A stretch of 64,000 nt of DNA from Lactiplantibacillus paraplantarum (GTDB lineage: Bacteria > Bacillota > Bacilli > Lactobacillales > Lactobacillaceae). Of this stretch, positions 1 through 10,108 are shown one piece after another. A model generated the notes under the pieces. That model saw only the letters and a list, made by a program, of their open reading frames with translations. It ran no database searches and was not told the DNA's origin. The DNA lies in NCBI RefSeq assembly GCF_003641145.1, contig NZ_CP032744.1, forward strand, positions 372,001-436,000. The letters run 5' to 3'. Position 1 is the stretch's first letter. Every line of letters begins with the position of its first letter. The translations under genes were made by a program, and so were the position numbers.

Positions 1-1
1 G

Positions 2-163
2 GCAATGACTGACAAGACGATTATTTTTATTGCCCACCGGTTGTCGATTGCGAAGCGGACGAATCATATCATCGTTCTGCATGATGGTCGGGTCGCTGAA
101 GAGGGGACCCATGTAGCATTGTTGAATGAACATGGTTACTATTACGACTTGATCAATAGCTGA
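2..163 (+). CDS. plnG: PlnG bacteriocin ABC transporter, C-terminal end (partial)
   Basis: Only the last 53 codons are present, open to the left edge of the window. The piece reads as the end of an ABC ATPase domain: a hydrophobic strand is followed by the switch histidine in IFIAHRLS, then the usual tail with DGRVAEEGTH. Bacteriocin ABC exporters of this type carry a peptidase C39 domain that removes double-glycine leaders, a membrane domain and this ATPase. Those upstream domains lie outside the window, so the full assignment is inferred from the tail and from plnH, which starts 16 nt downstream and encodes the accessory protein. Confidence 0.85.
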   Translation, partial: AMTDKTIIFIAHRLSIAKRTNHIIVLHDGRVAEEGTHVALLNEHGYYYDLINS

Positions 164-179
164 GGGGGGGAACTGAATA

Positions 180-1556
180 ATGAGAAAAGACCTGCTAGAA
201 AGTGGCGAGTTTTACGGGATTCGGTTTCAAAATTTTTCAACATTATTAATTATTCCAGTGACGCTATTGTTAATTGGCACGATTCTGTTTTCACTCGTAG
301 CTAAGCGCGAGATTGTTATTAATGGTACCGGGACTGTTCAACCGACCGGAACGGTTCCGGTGATTCAAGCGACTGTCAATAGTGCCATCAAAAAGAATTA
401 TTTAGTTGAAGGTGCGCGAGTGAAGAAGGGCCAAAAGCTATTGGTTTATACTAACGTTTTTAATCGCAATAAATTACGTGAAGATAATGTTAGCAAACGG
501 CAATTGCAACGCCAAGTAACAGCCTTGGATCATTTTAAAGATGGCATCAATACTGACAGTGATGTTTTTCCAACGACCGATGAATTTGGGTACCGAGAAC
601 TATTGCAAAGTTATTTAAAACAGCGTCAAATCTATTTAACAGAGAATCAAATGTTGGCGGCAAAATCGAGCGCTGCTAGCACTAAGAAAGCCACGCTAAC
701 GAAGACCGCGCAACAAGTGGTATCAAATACTAAGACCAATCTGGATGCTTATCAGGCCTTATACAATGTGGTGGCTAATGGTGGCAAGTACGCTAATAGT
801 GCCAAGTATGCTTATGTTTTTGCTGAGTATGACGCTAAGTCAAAGGATACCAACAACGCAAACGATAAAAAAGAAGTTAAATCCGCAACGTTAGCAGACA
901 TTCAACAGCAGATAGATACACTTCAGGATTCGTTGTCCTCAGCTAAAGTGCAGTTAGAAGAATTACAAGACTTTGATGATACGAAGTACAGTGTTGAGAC
1001 TAACAGTACCAAATTAGCCATGTTAAAGAATGATCAGTTAAGCGAAGTCGCTGAGAAACGAATGAAAGCCGAGCAAGAGTTACGGACCGTGAAAGCAGAT
1101 ATTGATAGCTTAACGACACAAACAAAATCTTACACGATCAAGGCGACCAAAGCCGGCGTCCTACACGTTGCAGACAATTACCGTGGTGCAAAGTACGTTA
1201 GTTCAGGAGCTGAAATCGCTAAAATTTTACCGATAATCAAGCAACAACGGCGAGTGAACGTTAAGCTATATATTTCGACGGCGGATATTTCTTCCGTTAA
1301 AGTCAAGCAAGCCATTAGATTCAAAGTCACGCGGAACGTACCGAAGCCAATTATTTTGGATGGTGTGGTCACAAAGATTGGGGTCTCACCAGTCGAGGAG
1401 AGTAAAGCGACTTTTTATGAAGTGACAGCGGCCGTTCCGATTACAGCCGATCAGGCACAGTTACTACGCTACGGGATGATTGGGCAAACGGCGATTATTA
1501 CGGGCAAGGTGACTTGGTTTGATTATTATAAAGATAAGGTGCTGGATAATAATTGA
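180..1556 (+). CDS. plnH: PlnH, bacteriocin export accessory protein (HlyD/LcnD family)
   Basis: 458 aa membrane-fusion protein that partners the PlnG exporter in secreting plantaricins. One N-terminal transmembrane segment (about residues 20-42) is followed by a beta-barrel/lipoyl-like segment (VVNGTGTVQPTG region, about 48-85). Next comes a long charged, Gln/Lys-rich coiled-coil region (about 90-310), and then a second half-lipoyl segment (KATKAGVLHVADN) with a C-terminal beta domain. Length matches LcnD-type proteins. The ATG is preceded by a run of seven Gs as ribosome binding site. It lies 16 nt after plnG, so the two are co-transcribed; their promoter is outside the window. Confidence 0.93.
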   Translation: MRKDLLESGEFYGIRFQNFSTLLIIPVTLLLIGTILFSLVAKREIVINGTGTVQPTGTVPVIQATVNSAIKKNYLVEGARVKKGQKLLVYTNVFNRNKLREDNVSKRQLQRQVTALDHFKDGINTDSDVFPTTDEFGYRELLQSYLKQRQIYLTENQMLAAKSSAASTKKATLTKTAQQVVSNTKTNLDAYQALYNVVANGGKYANSAKYAYVFAEYDAKSKDTNNANDKKEVKSATLADIQQQIDTLQDSLSSAKVQLEELQDFDDTKYSVETNSTKLAMLKNDQLSEVAEKRMKAEQELRTVKADIDSLTTQTKSYTIKATKAGVLHVADNYRGAKYVSSGAEIAKILPIIKQQRRVNVKLYISTADISSVKVKQAIRFKVTRNVPKPIILDGVVTKIGVSPVEESKATFYEVTAAVPITADQAQLLRYGMIGQTAIITGKVTWFDYYKDKVLDNN

Positions 1557-1646
1557 TGATTGACCATCAGTATTAACTGACTAAATATCGCTGTGGTAAA
1601 GTAAAGTTATCTGGAAGCACATATATCCATATGAAAGAGGTAAGTA

Positions 1647-2336
1647 ATGGCACACTCAAATAAACAATTCATCATTAACCTAGTCATTGCCAGTCTAATC
1701 AGCTTAGCGTTGGTGAGCTTTAGTATGGCACCGGCGTATCTTTTCCTAATTAAGAATAATTGGATTATGATCACGATTGGTTTTTTAATCTATGCCTTGG
1801 AGGTTTGGGGGCTATATTGGCTTTATCGGCATACAGCACGAGTTAGGCATTACCAAGTCGCGACGTTGAAGTCCCGGGTGAACATTGCACAATTAGGAAC
1901 TGTGATTGTTGCGATGCTGGCAATGGTCGTGCTCATTATTGTTGATATTAAATTGAGCGCAATATTAAATATTCCCGAGACCAGCAATTCGCAGTCGCTG
2001 GTGTGGATGTTTGGTGAAGCACCGCTTCCCATGATTGTTTCTGTCGTGATATTTTCCCCCATTTGTGAGGAATTGATTTTTCGCGGTATCTTTTTCAGCT
2101 ACGCGTTAACGGACCAATATAATCACCGCAATTATCAGATGATCGCGGTTGTTATTAATAGCTTAATATTTGCAAGTGTCCATGTTGATGCAAATTGGGA
2201 GCCGTGGATTTATTATACGTTAATGGGGAGCATCTTGGGGACAACTTATTTGTTGGCTAAGCGCGATATTAGAACGAATATTCTGGTGCACATGGGGACT
2301 AATTTGGCAGTTTTCGCGTTGACAGCCATTAGTTAA
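1647..2336 (+). CDS. plnT: PlnT, CPBP (CAAX/Abi) intramembrane metalloprotease
   Basis: 229 aa polytopic membrane protein of the CPBP family, first of four in tandem. All three family motifs are present: CEELIFRG (about residue 142), FASVH (about 175) and HMGTN (about 215). These are the presumed metal and catalytic residues. About six to seven hydrophobic segments are visible. CPBP proteins beside bacteriocin genes are often linked to self-immunity or peptide maturation; that role is inferred here. ATG at 1647 follows AAGAGG. A 90-nt gap separates it from plnH. It resembles PlnV and PlnW more closely than PlnU. Confidence 0.92.
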   Translation: MAHSNKQFIINLVIASLISLALVSFSMAPAYLFLIKNNWIMITIGFLIYALEVWGLYWLYRHTARVRHYQVATLKSRVNIAQLGTVIVAMLAMVVLIIVDIKLSAILNIPETSNSQSLVWMFGEAPLPMIVSVVIFSPICEELIFRGIFFSYALTDQYNHRNYQMIAVVINSLIFASVHVDANWEPWIYYTLMGSILGTTYLLAKRDIRTNILVHMGTNLAVFALTAIS

Positions 2337-2339
2337 TGT

Positions 2340-2380
2340 TGTGGATAAAAAATTAAAACATAAGAATTAGTTTATCCACA
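2340..2380. repeat. 10-bp inverted repeat containing two DnaA-box-like sequences
   Basis: TGTGGATAAA (2340-2349) and TTTATCCACA (2371-2380) form a perfect inverted repeat with a 21-nt loop, between plnT and plnU. Each arm contains a sequence identical to the DnaA box TTATCCACA. A weaker relative, TGTGGATTA, lies near 3109 upstream of plnV. It could act as a weak hairpin terminator or as a protein-binding dyad. No AT-rich unwinding element or box cluster is present to suggest an origin. Confidence 0.6.
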
Positions 2381-2403
2381 GGGGATAACTTGGGAGGCTT
2401 GGT

Positions 2404-3072
2404 ATGGTTGCTCGATTGATCAGGGTATTTGGTTATGCGTTAGCGGGTTTAGGGCTATTTATATTCATTCAATTACCGGTGTTAGCGGATGGCTATTGGA
2501 ATTGGTGGGGTGAGCGCCCGCAACAAATCAACATCGGCTATCATTGGTTAGCATTAGTCGTTTTAACCGTTGGTGTTGCGGTCGTACTAGTACGTTGCTA
2601 TCACCATTATTTTGAGATGCCAGTCCTGTTAGGGCATTTCTCTTGGTCAATGATGAGGCTGGCTGCTTTAGTGGCAGTGGTGGTCGTGGTGATTCAAATG
2701 GGGGTAAGTGCTCTGCTAGTCAGTCCAACTGAAACACAAAATGTTGAAATCATGGCGCTGATCCACAGTCCATTAGGGTTATTAACATTAGTGTGCACAA
2801 ACATCGTTAGCCCCGTACTTGAAGAATTACTTTTCCGTGGAATTGTTCAAAATACGCTGCGACGATACTTACCAGTATTAGGCGCGATTATGCTGACAAA
2901 CGCAGTGTTCGCACTCGGCCATGGTTATCAGTTAGCCAGTACACTGGGCATTTTCATTACAGGGTGTGGTTTTTCATGGTTAGTACTCAAAACAAAACAG
3001 CTGAGTACCGCGATGGGATGTCATATACTGGTGAACTGGCTGGTCACACTTATTAACATGATGTGGGGATAA
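2404..3072 (+). CDS. plnU: PlnU, CPBP intramembrane metalloprotease
   Basis: 222 aa membrane protein, the most divergent of the four tandem CPBP proteins. Motif 1 is EELLFRG (about residue 140), motif 2 FALGH (about 170) and motif 3 HILVN (about 207), so all predicted active-site residues are kept. The N-terminus (residues 1-30) is a hydrophobic segment preceded by a lone Arg-rich start. ATG at 2404 follows GGGAGG with 6-7 nt spacing. Its divergence suggests a separate origin or an older duplication rather than recent copying from plnT. Confidence 0.9.
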   Translation: MVARLIRVFGYALAGLGLFIFIQLPVLADGYWNWWGERPQQINIGYHWLALVVLTVGVAVVLVRCYHHYFEMPVLLGHFSWSMMRLAALVAVVVVVIQMGVSALLVSPTETQNVEIMALIHSPLGLLTLVCTNIVSPVLEELLFRGIVQNTLRRYLPVLGAIMLTNAVFALGHGYQLASTLGIFITGCGFSWLVLKTKQLSTAMGCHILVNWLVTLINMMWG

Positions 3073-3159
3073 GTTGTTAGTTAGTGATATCCGGTCAAAC
3101 ATCAAGTTGTGGATTAGTTACAATTGGGGATAATTATCAGGGAATGGATGTGAAGGAGC

Positions 3160-3840
3160 ATGGTGCAACAAAACGTCAAATTTATTGGTAGATTACTACT
3201 TGCCAGTTTATTAGCAGCAATCGTGATGGGGCTTAGTACGGCGCCCATCGATATTTTAACACTCAAGTATAACTGGATAACGGTGACGATCTTCTTGGTC
3301 GTTTACCTGTTTGCAATTTATTTATTCTATCGAATTTATCTGGAATCAGTTACTAATAATCATTTTAAGATTACGCAAATAACTGCTAAGCCGAGTGTGC
3401 GTCAATTAGTGATTACGGTACTGGCAATGGTGGTCATGCTGATCTTGGCAGCAGTGCAAGTTAAATTTGTTAGTGATGCTGTTTATCCGGTCGCGGAGAA
3501 TGTTGCTGACTTGCAAGCACTGTCGCAGCGCTCACCGATATTGATGGCGTTGGCCCTGGGTATTTTTGCACCGATTTGCGAGGAATTAATTATTCGCGGC
3601 AATTTCTTCAGTTATGCGCTGGCGGAACGTTTTGATCAGCCGCGCTATCAACTAGTTACCGTTATCGTTAACGGCGTGTTGTTTGGTTTACTGCGTGGCG
3701 GTTTTAGTTGGATGCAGTTGTTATACTATACGGTTATGGGTCTCGTACTCGCGGCAACCTACATATTATCTGGCCGGGATATTCGAGTCAACAGTGTCGT
3801 GCACGTCACCGCTAATCTGGGAATCATTTTAATGGGGTAA
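3160..3840 (+). CDS. plnV: PlnV, CPBP family membrane protein with altered motif 2
   Basis: 226 aa, homologous end to end with PlnT and PlnW. Motif 1 is CEELIIRG (about residue 142) and motif 3 is HVTAN (about 217). Motif 2 reads FGLLR where PlnT has FASVH and PlnW has FGYLH: the His codon position is CGT (Arg), one transition from CAT. Loss of this His is expected to weaken or abolish peptidase activity in this family, so PlnV may be a non-catalytic paralogue or a binding/immunity protein. ATG at 3160 follows GAAGGAG. Confidence 0.9.
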   Translation: MVQQNVKFIGRLLLASLLAAIVMGLSTAPIDILTLKYNWITVTIFLVVYLFAIYLFYRIYLESVTNNHFKITQITAKPSVRQLVITVLAMVVMLILAAVQVKFVSDAVYPVAENVADLQALSQRSPILMALALGIFAPICEELIIRGNFFSYALAERFDQPRYQLVTVIVNGVLFGLLRGGFSWMQLLYYTVMGLVLAATYILSGRDIRVNSVVHVTANLGIILMG

Positions 3841-3935
3841 GGTTGAATGCATTGTGAAAATGTAATCTGAGCGGGTTGATTTAAAAGTCCGTTAGTGAAC
3901 GTTCTAGTTACGGTTGTTTGGATGGAGTGAGTGAA

Positions 3936-4622
3936 ATGCTACAGAAGAATTTACGTTTTATCGGTAATTTACTAATTGTGAGTGTGCTGAGTGTCATTAT
4001 TGTCAATATCAGTTCCTTACCCGTGTATATTTACTTGATTACGGCCAATTGGTTTACGCTGTTAGTTAGCTTCAGTTTATATGCCGTGATTATCATTTTC
4101 TTGTACAATATCTACAAGTCGACTGCGGAATTACGGCAATTTGATTTTCGACCGTGGCGAGCACGGCTAAATAAACGGGCCTTGCTACTCATGGTAATCG
4201 GCGCAGTCGTTATCGTGGCACTTGCTTTTGGCTATGATAAGCTGACGGCGGTATGGCACATTACTGAATCGGGTAATGAACGCGCATTAGATTTACTGTT
4301 GCGGAAAAATCCGGTAGCGATGACACTCGATGCCGTCATTTTTGGCCCAATCGCTGAGGAGCTGAGTTTCAGGGGCTTTTTCTTTAGCTACGTCTTGTCA
4401 GACCAATATCTTGACCGGGGGTACCAGGTGGCTACCGTTGTTATCAACGGACTTCTTTTTGGTTATCTGCATAGCGGGAATAGCTTGGTGCCATTAGCAT
4501 ATTACACGCTATTCGGCATGGTGCTGGGGACCACCTACTTATTATCTAAGCGTGATATTCGTGTGAATAGCGTGGCACATATGTTGGCAAATCTAGGGAT
4601 ACTCTGGCTGTTTCCTAGCTAA
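3936..4622 (+). CDS. plnW: PlnW, CPBP intramembrane metalloprotease
   Basis: 228 aa from the ATG at 3936. A TTG 18 nt upstream is in frame but has no ribosome binding site, whereas GGAGTGAG sits correctly before 3936. Motifs are AEELSFRG, FGYLH and HMLAN, so the catalytic set is complete. It shares the FFFSYVLSDQY-type stretch after motif 1 with PlnT, which has FFSYALTDQY, supporting a tandem duplication. It closes the plantaricin segment; gene content changes character after it. Confidence 0.91.
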   Translation: MLQKNLRFIGNLLIVSVLSVIIVNISSLPVYIYLITANWFTLLVSFSLYAVIIIFLYNIYKSTAELRQFDFRPWRARLNKRALLLMVIGAVVIVALAFGYDKLTAVWHITESGNERALDLLLRKNPVAMTLDAVIFGPIAEELSFRGFFFSYVLSDQYLDRGYQVATVVINGLLFGYLHSGNSLVPLAYYTLFGMVLGTTYLLSKRDIRVNSVAHMLANLGILWLFPS

Positions 4623-4777
4623 AATAGTTACTTTGGATCATGCTAAAATGAACAAGGTAACAGGTAGTAAGAATATTGTGAATACGGTGATTTTAGGAGT
4701 AATTGCTATAAAAATACAAAGTTTGATCTGAAAACTGTAATTGATGGATATGTGATATCAGAAGGAGTTTGGTAAGT

Positions 4778-4981
4778 ATGGATGAAATTATATCTTTTGA
4801 ATTTTCTAATGGTTCGAAAATTTTAGATAGTAATATCTATGAATATAAAGTAGGTAAAGAAAACGTTACTAAAATAGACTTGCCGGATAGCAATGGATTT
4901 GTAGCTGTTCATAAAGATAATAATAAAACAGAGTATATTAAGGCTCCTTATATGAAATTTTGCACAAATAGCCATGTTTAA
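4778..4981 (+). CDS. Small AT-rich hypothetical protein
   Basis: 67 aa from ATG 4778, with GAAGGAG at 4761-4767 as ribosome binding site. Acidic, Asn/Lys/Ile-rich and soluble; no family recognised. Base composition is clearly more AT-rich than the flanking genes, suggesting acquired DNA. A 27-codon ORF (4648-4731) lies just upstream, with a hydrophobic core and no strong ribosome binding site; I do not call it. The gene is followed by the bidirectional terminator at 5012-5065. Confidence 0.5.
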   Translation: MDEIISFEFSNGSKILDSNIYEYKVGKENVTKIDLPDSNGFVAVHKDNNKTEYIKAPYMKFCTNSHV

Positions 4982-5011
4982 AAATGGCCCAGCATTAGTT
5001 TTGTGATAACG

Positions 5012-5065
5012 AAAAACGACTGGAAGCAGCTAGCGTAATAACGCCGCTGCTTCCAGTCGTTTTTT
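5012..5065. terminator. Bidirectional intrinsic terminator
   Basis: A perfect 19-bp stem (5012-5030 with 5046-5064) encloses a 15-nt loop. The stem ends in A5 on the left and T5-6 on the right, so it can stop both the plus-strand orphan gene and minus-strand helD. Confidence 0.95.
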
Positions 5066-5073
5066 AATTCCAG

Positions 5074-7383
5074 TTATACTCGTACCTGATGTTCAATCGT
5101 AAATAATGTTGGATCCAACTTGGCAATTAGTGGGGAGACATCGCCGATACTGAGCAACGTCAAGTGGTGCATCGCTCGTGACGCAGTCGTATATAAGATG
5201 CCAACTGAATCCGCATCGGAATAATTGGTAGCGGAGACATCGTATGCGACTACCGCGTCAAATTCTAGCCCCTTTGCAAGGTAGATTGGCATGACAATCA
5301 CGCCTTGTGGCATGGTACGATCGCTATCGGCCATCAAAGTTGTTACTGTATAGCGTTTCAGGTATTGGTAGACCTGCTTGCTTTCTGCTAAATCTTTAGT
5401 TAGTACGGCAACGGTGTTAGTTGTCTTAAGCTGATGTTCAACTTCGCTACGCAGGCTGCTGAGAGCGGCGTCTTCGCCATAGCGAATCATGACCTTAGGT
5501 AAATCGCCTTTACGTGTGAATGCTTGAATCTGGTCGCCGTCGGGTAATAGCGCTTTAGCAAAGTTCGTAATCTGTTCGGTCGAACGGTAGCTCTTATTCA
5601 ACGTAATCAAGTTCGCTCGCCGAACGTTGAAAGCGTCCTTGAGGCGTTCTAGTAATTGCTGTGGTAACTCAATACTCTTGAATAATGCCTGTTCACTGTC
5701 ACCTAACAGTGTGAACTTAGCTAGTGGGAACGCGTGCTTGATATATAACAGTTGTGCCAGCGAATAGTCTTGCATCTCATCGACAAAGATATATTGCATC
5801 CGTCGGTTCTGACCACTGCCAGTTAGGACATCGCGTAATAACAATAGTGGCGCGCAGTCAACCAGAGCAATCCGATGGTACTCAACGGCGGCCTGGTAAG
5901 CGGCAATTCGTTGTTGCCATTGGTCAGGCGTCACGGTTGTGGGCCGCTCAACTTGCGCTAAGAAATCGTTATATTGTTCATAGGTGTCTAAGAAGTAACC
6001 ATTATAGATCGCATCGTAGACTTGCCGCAGTCGTTTGGTCACGATTTGCTTACCAATATAGAAGACTTCATCGTCGAGCGATTGGAAATCACCCCGGCGC
6101 TTGGAACCTAATAAGTCGTGGTAGGCCTCGTCGCTCAATTGGTCAATGATATCATTGACCCAGTCAGCCTGGGCTTCATCGTCAATACGGTGTTTTAAGC
6201 GTTTAATCAAAGTGTTCTTGATTGCTAGGAAACGGTCAGCTGGTTGCATCGCTGCTGGTAAGGCCGCCGCAATCTTTGTAATGACCTCTTTAGCGAAGAA
6301 GATTTCGCCATTAAAGACGATGTTGGTGAAGCGTAATTGGTCGGCTGGCAGCTGATGGCAATACTGATCAACTTGGCGCATAAAGTCGGCGCTTTCTTGA
6401 AAATCACGAATTGCCGGCGTCAGTTGTTCGTGCTGGCGGTCGCTTTCGTAACGTTCGAAGAGGCTTTCAACGGTTAGGCCTTGAAAACGCGCACTGAGAA
6501 ATTCGGCCAACGTGACTTGACGCATATTGCGCTCCCCTAAACTAGGCAAGACTTCGGAGATATAGTGACTGAATAAGCGGTTGGGTGAGAATAATACCAT
6601 TTGGTCCGCTTCTAGGGAGGCCCGTGAGTGGTAGAGCAGAAAAGCGATCCGTTGTAAAATGGCGGACGTCTTTCCAGAACCGGCAACCCCTTGGACAACT
6701 AGTAAGTCACTAGTGGTGTCACGAATAATATCGTTCTGTTCCTTTTGAATGGTTGCCACAATGTTTTGCATGTAGGCATCATTTTGTTCCCCAAGGACGG
6801 CCTGCAAGATTTCGTCGCCGACCGTTTCATTCGTGTCGAACATATTCTTGATCTGACCATGATTAATCTGGAATTGGCGTTTTTTGATCAGCTCGGTCGT
6901 CTGTTGCCCGGCCGGCGTTTGGTACTGGACCTGACCCAAAGTACCATTGTAGTAGACTGAGGAAATCGGGGCGCGCCAGTCGTACACTAAGAAATTCTGT
7001 TCAGCGTCGACAAATGAGGCGGTGCCAATGTATAAACGCTCGGCTTCCTCGTCGGGACTATCTTGAATATCAATGCGTCCAAAATAGGGTGAGTTGCTAA
7101 GATCTTTCAAGACACCGACTTGCCGTTTCAAGATGGCTTCGGATTCCACGGCGCGTTCAACCATTTGCTTTTGTTGTTGTAGTTCCGCGTTCGTTTCAAT
7201 CCGGTCATCGACTTCAAACGTGTTGACGGAATTATTATCACCATAGTTTTTTTGAATGACATCGGTTTCGTGATGAGCCTTTGCCAGCAAGTCGTCGGTC
7301 TGTTGTGCCCGTTCTTTAACTTGCTCAATGACTCGATCAACCCGCTGTTGTTCGTGTTGTTGTTCTTGATCTGATATTGCCAC
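5074..7383 (-). CDS. helD: HelD-like UvrD/Rep-family ATPase (RNA polymerase recycling factor)
   Basis: 769 aa superfamily-1 helicase-like protein. The N-terminus (residues 1-90) is a charged antiparallel coiled coil of the kind HelD pushes into RNA polymerase. It is followed by a conserved RQVGVLKDL segment, then Walker A GVAGSGKTS (about 232-240). A long insert follows, then Walker B IFVDEMQDYS (about 540) and C-terminal helicase motifs near KGLEFDAV (about 715). Known HelD proteins release stalled RNA polymerase and can protect against rifamycins. The start is GTG at 7383, supported by GGGAGG eight nt upstream. Transcribed alone on the minus strand. Confidence 0.9.
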   Translation of the reverse strand: MAISDQEQQHEQQRVDRVIEQVKERAQQTDDLLAKAHHETDVIQKNYGDNNSVNTFEVDDRIETNAELQQQKQMVERAVESEAILKRQVGVLKDLSNSPYFGRIDIQDSPDEEAERLYIGTASFVDAEQNFLVYDWRAPISSVYYNGTLGQVQYQTPAGQQTTELIKKRQFQINHGQIKNMFDTNETVGDEILQAVLGEQNDAYMQNIVATIQKEQNDIIRDTTSDLLVVQGVAGSGKTSAILQRIAFLLYHSRASLEADQMVLFSPNRLFSHYISEVLPSLGERNMRQVTLAEFLSARFQGLTVESLFERYESDRQHEQLTPAIRDFQESADFMRQVDQYCHQLPADQLRFTNIVFNGEIFFAKEVITKIAAALPAAMQPADRFLAIKNTLIKRLKHRIDDEAQADWVNDIIDQLSDEAYHDLLGSKRRGDFQSLDDEVFYIGKQIVTKRLRQVYDAIYNGYFLDTYEQYNDFLAQVERPTTVTPDQWQQRIAAYQAAVEYHRIALVDCAPLLLLRDVLTGSGQNRRMQYIFVDEMQDYSLAQLLYIKHAFPLAKFTLLGDSEQALFKSIELPQQLLERLKDAFNVRRANLITLNKSYRSTEQITNFAKALLPDGDQIQAFTRKGDLPKVMIRYGEDAALSSLRSEVEHQLKTTNTVAVLTKDLAESKQVYQYLKRYTVTTLMADSDRTMPQGVIVMPIYLAKGLEFDAVVAYDVSATNYSDADSVGILYTTASRAMHHLTLLSIGDVSPLIAKLDPTLFTIEHQVRV

Positions 7384-7578
7384 GTAGAGGGCCTCCCGTC
7401 TGATAATCGTCTAAATCGCTTGAACAATTTTAGGCGGGTTTAGGGATGATGTCAATCAAAGCGCCTGCAAATTCACCGATTTATGAGTTATCAAGGCAAG
7501 CGACTACCAGGCGCAAGTTAAAAAGGTGGTATTCGGTCGTTCGTCAAGTTCGGCAGCCTTACGATGTGAGGTTGAAAC

Positions 7579-7607
7579 TTGCAACCATATGGGATTTATT
7601 CTAATAT
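7579..7607 (+). promoter_or_regulatory. Promoter of the nitrilase-family gene
   Basis: TTGCAA (7579-7584) and TAATAT (7602-7607) are separated by 17 bp, ending 35 nt before the start codon. Confidence 0.65.
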
Positions 7608-7641
7608 AATTTTAATCATTCTAATAAAGTAGGTGGAACGA

Positions 7642-8418
7642 ATGCGTGTCGCATTAGCACAACTTAATATTCAGTTTGGAGACCCGGATGCCAATTACGA
7701 GCAGATCGAAGTAGCGATTCAGCGGGCAACTGAGCAAACTGTAGACGTGATCGTCTTACCGGAGATGTGGAATACCGGTTATGCGTTAACTCGCCTGAAT
7801 GTCTTGGCGGATGATGATGGCCAGCGAACGTTACAATTACTCAGCAAGTTAGCCCGGCAGTTTCATGTCAATATTGTCGGTGGCTCAGTCGCGGTCGCTC
7901 GCGATGGGCATTACTATAATGAGATGTTAGTCGTCGATCGTCAGGGACAGTTACTGAGTCGGTACGATAAAGTCCATCGCTTTGGATTAATGGCGGAAGA
8001 CCGTTATATTACCGCTGGTGAGACCGAGAATGTTTTTGAACTCGACGGGACCGCTGCAATGGGGGCGATCTGTTACGACATTCGTTTCCCAGAGTGGCTG
8101 CGCAAGCAAGCAGCCCGTGGCCCCCAAGTGATTTTTGTCAGTGCTGAGTGGCCGACAGTACGGCAGATGCAATGGCGGCTATTACTGCAAGCACGTGCAA
8201 TTGAAAATCAAGCATTCGTGGTTGCGGTTAACCGTGTCGGCAGTGATCCTGATAATCAATTTGGTGGTCAGTCGCTAGTGATTGATCCGCTCGGCCAGAT
8301 TGTGGCGATTGGCGGCGCCCATGCCCAGTTGATCACGGCCGAGCTTGACTTAGCACAAGTTGACCAAGTTCGTGGTCAGATGCCAGTGTTTGAAGACCGG
8401 CGACCGGAGTTATACTGA
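7642..8418 (+). CDS. Carbon-nitrogen hydrolase (nitrilase superfamily, omega-amidase-like)
   Basis: 258 aa soluble amidase. The Glu-Lys-Cys triad is visible: Glu in VLPEMWNTGY (about residue 41), Lys in YDKVHRFG (about 109) and Cys in GAICYDIRFPEW (about 144). The sequence type is close to Nit2/YafV omega-amidases, which hydrolyse alpha-ketoglutaramate and similar omega-amides; the substrate here is inferred. I choose ATG 7642, preceded by AGGTGG with 5-nt spacing; an in-frame GTG at 7633 overlaps that site. Single-gene unit with its own promoter. Confidence 0.88.
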   Translation: MRVALAQLNIQFGDPDANYEQIEVAIQRATEQTVDVIVLPEMWNTGYALTRLNVLADDDGQRTLQLLSKLARQFHVNIVGGSVAVARDGHYYNEMLVVDRQGQLLSRYDKVHRFGLMAEDRYITAGETENVFELDGTAAMGAICYDIRFPEWLRKQAARGPQVIFVSAEWPTVRQMQWRLLLQARAIENQAFVVAVNRVGSDPDNQFGGQSLVIDPLGQIVAIGGAHAQLITAELDLAQVDQVRGQMPVFEDRRPELY

Positions 8419-8574
8419 GGCGTAAGTAGGGACTGTGGATTGGAATACTTAACTGAATTTTAATGGCGTTGAAGGAACGCCCGCTTGAATTTCGATGGGC
8501 TTAAACGTGGAAATGGCAGTCGTTATGCTGAAATGGTAGCGGCCAGTTAGCGCGAACGATGCCCAGAATTTATT

Positions 8575-8603
8575 TTGACACGGTCAGGTATAACCAGTAC
8601 ACT
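8575..8603 (+). promoter_or_regulatory. trpS promoter
   Basis: Consensus TTGACA (8575-8580), a 17-bp spacer, and TACACT (8598-8603), directly in front of the T-box leader. Confidence 0.8.
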
Positions 8604-8609
8604 AGAACT

Positions 8610-9872
<1,263 letters not shown>

Positions 9873-9884
9873 ACTGTGTTATCG

Positions 9885-9928
9885 AAAGTGCAACTCATCG
9901 TCAGAAGACGGTCGGTTGCACTTTTTTT
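9885..9928 (+). terminator. trpS terminator
   Basis: AAAGTGCAAC (9885-9894) pairs with GTTGCACTTT (9915-9924), followed by further T residues. Confidence 0.9.
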
Positions 9929-10108
9929 AGTCGCCATTAGCACGTTATGACCAATATCGGGTTGACTCAGTGTAAATGCAGACTAAAAGTAAGAAAAAGA
10001 CAGACTAAATTGAAAATTAATTTAATTTCGTTTGGATTCTTACATGAAGGAGCACTAAAAACGCGCTGCAAAAATAAGTTTTTGGCGAGAAAACTGGCGG
10101 TAAAGGCT

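Noticed and set aside
2340..2380. Replication origin from two DnaA-box sequences
   Set aside because: Only two boxes, no dnaA/dnaN neighbours, no AT-rich unwinding repeats; the genes are a bacteriocin locus.
5754..6149. 131-codon plus-strand ORF inside helD
   Set aside because: Arg/His-rich shadow of the helicase gene without ribosome site.
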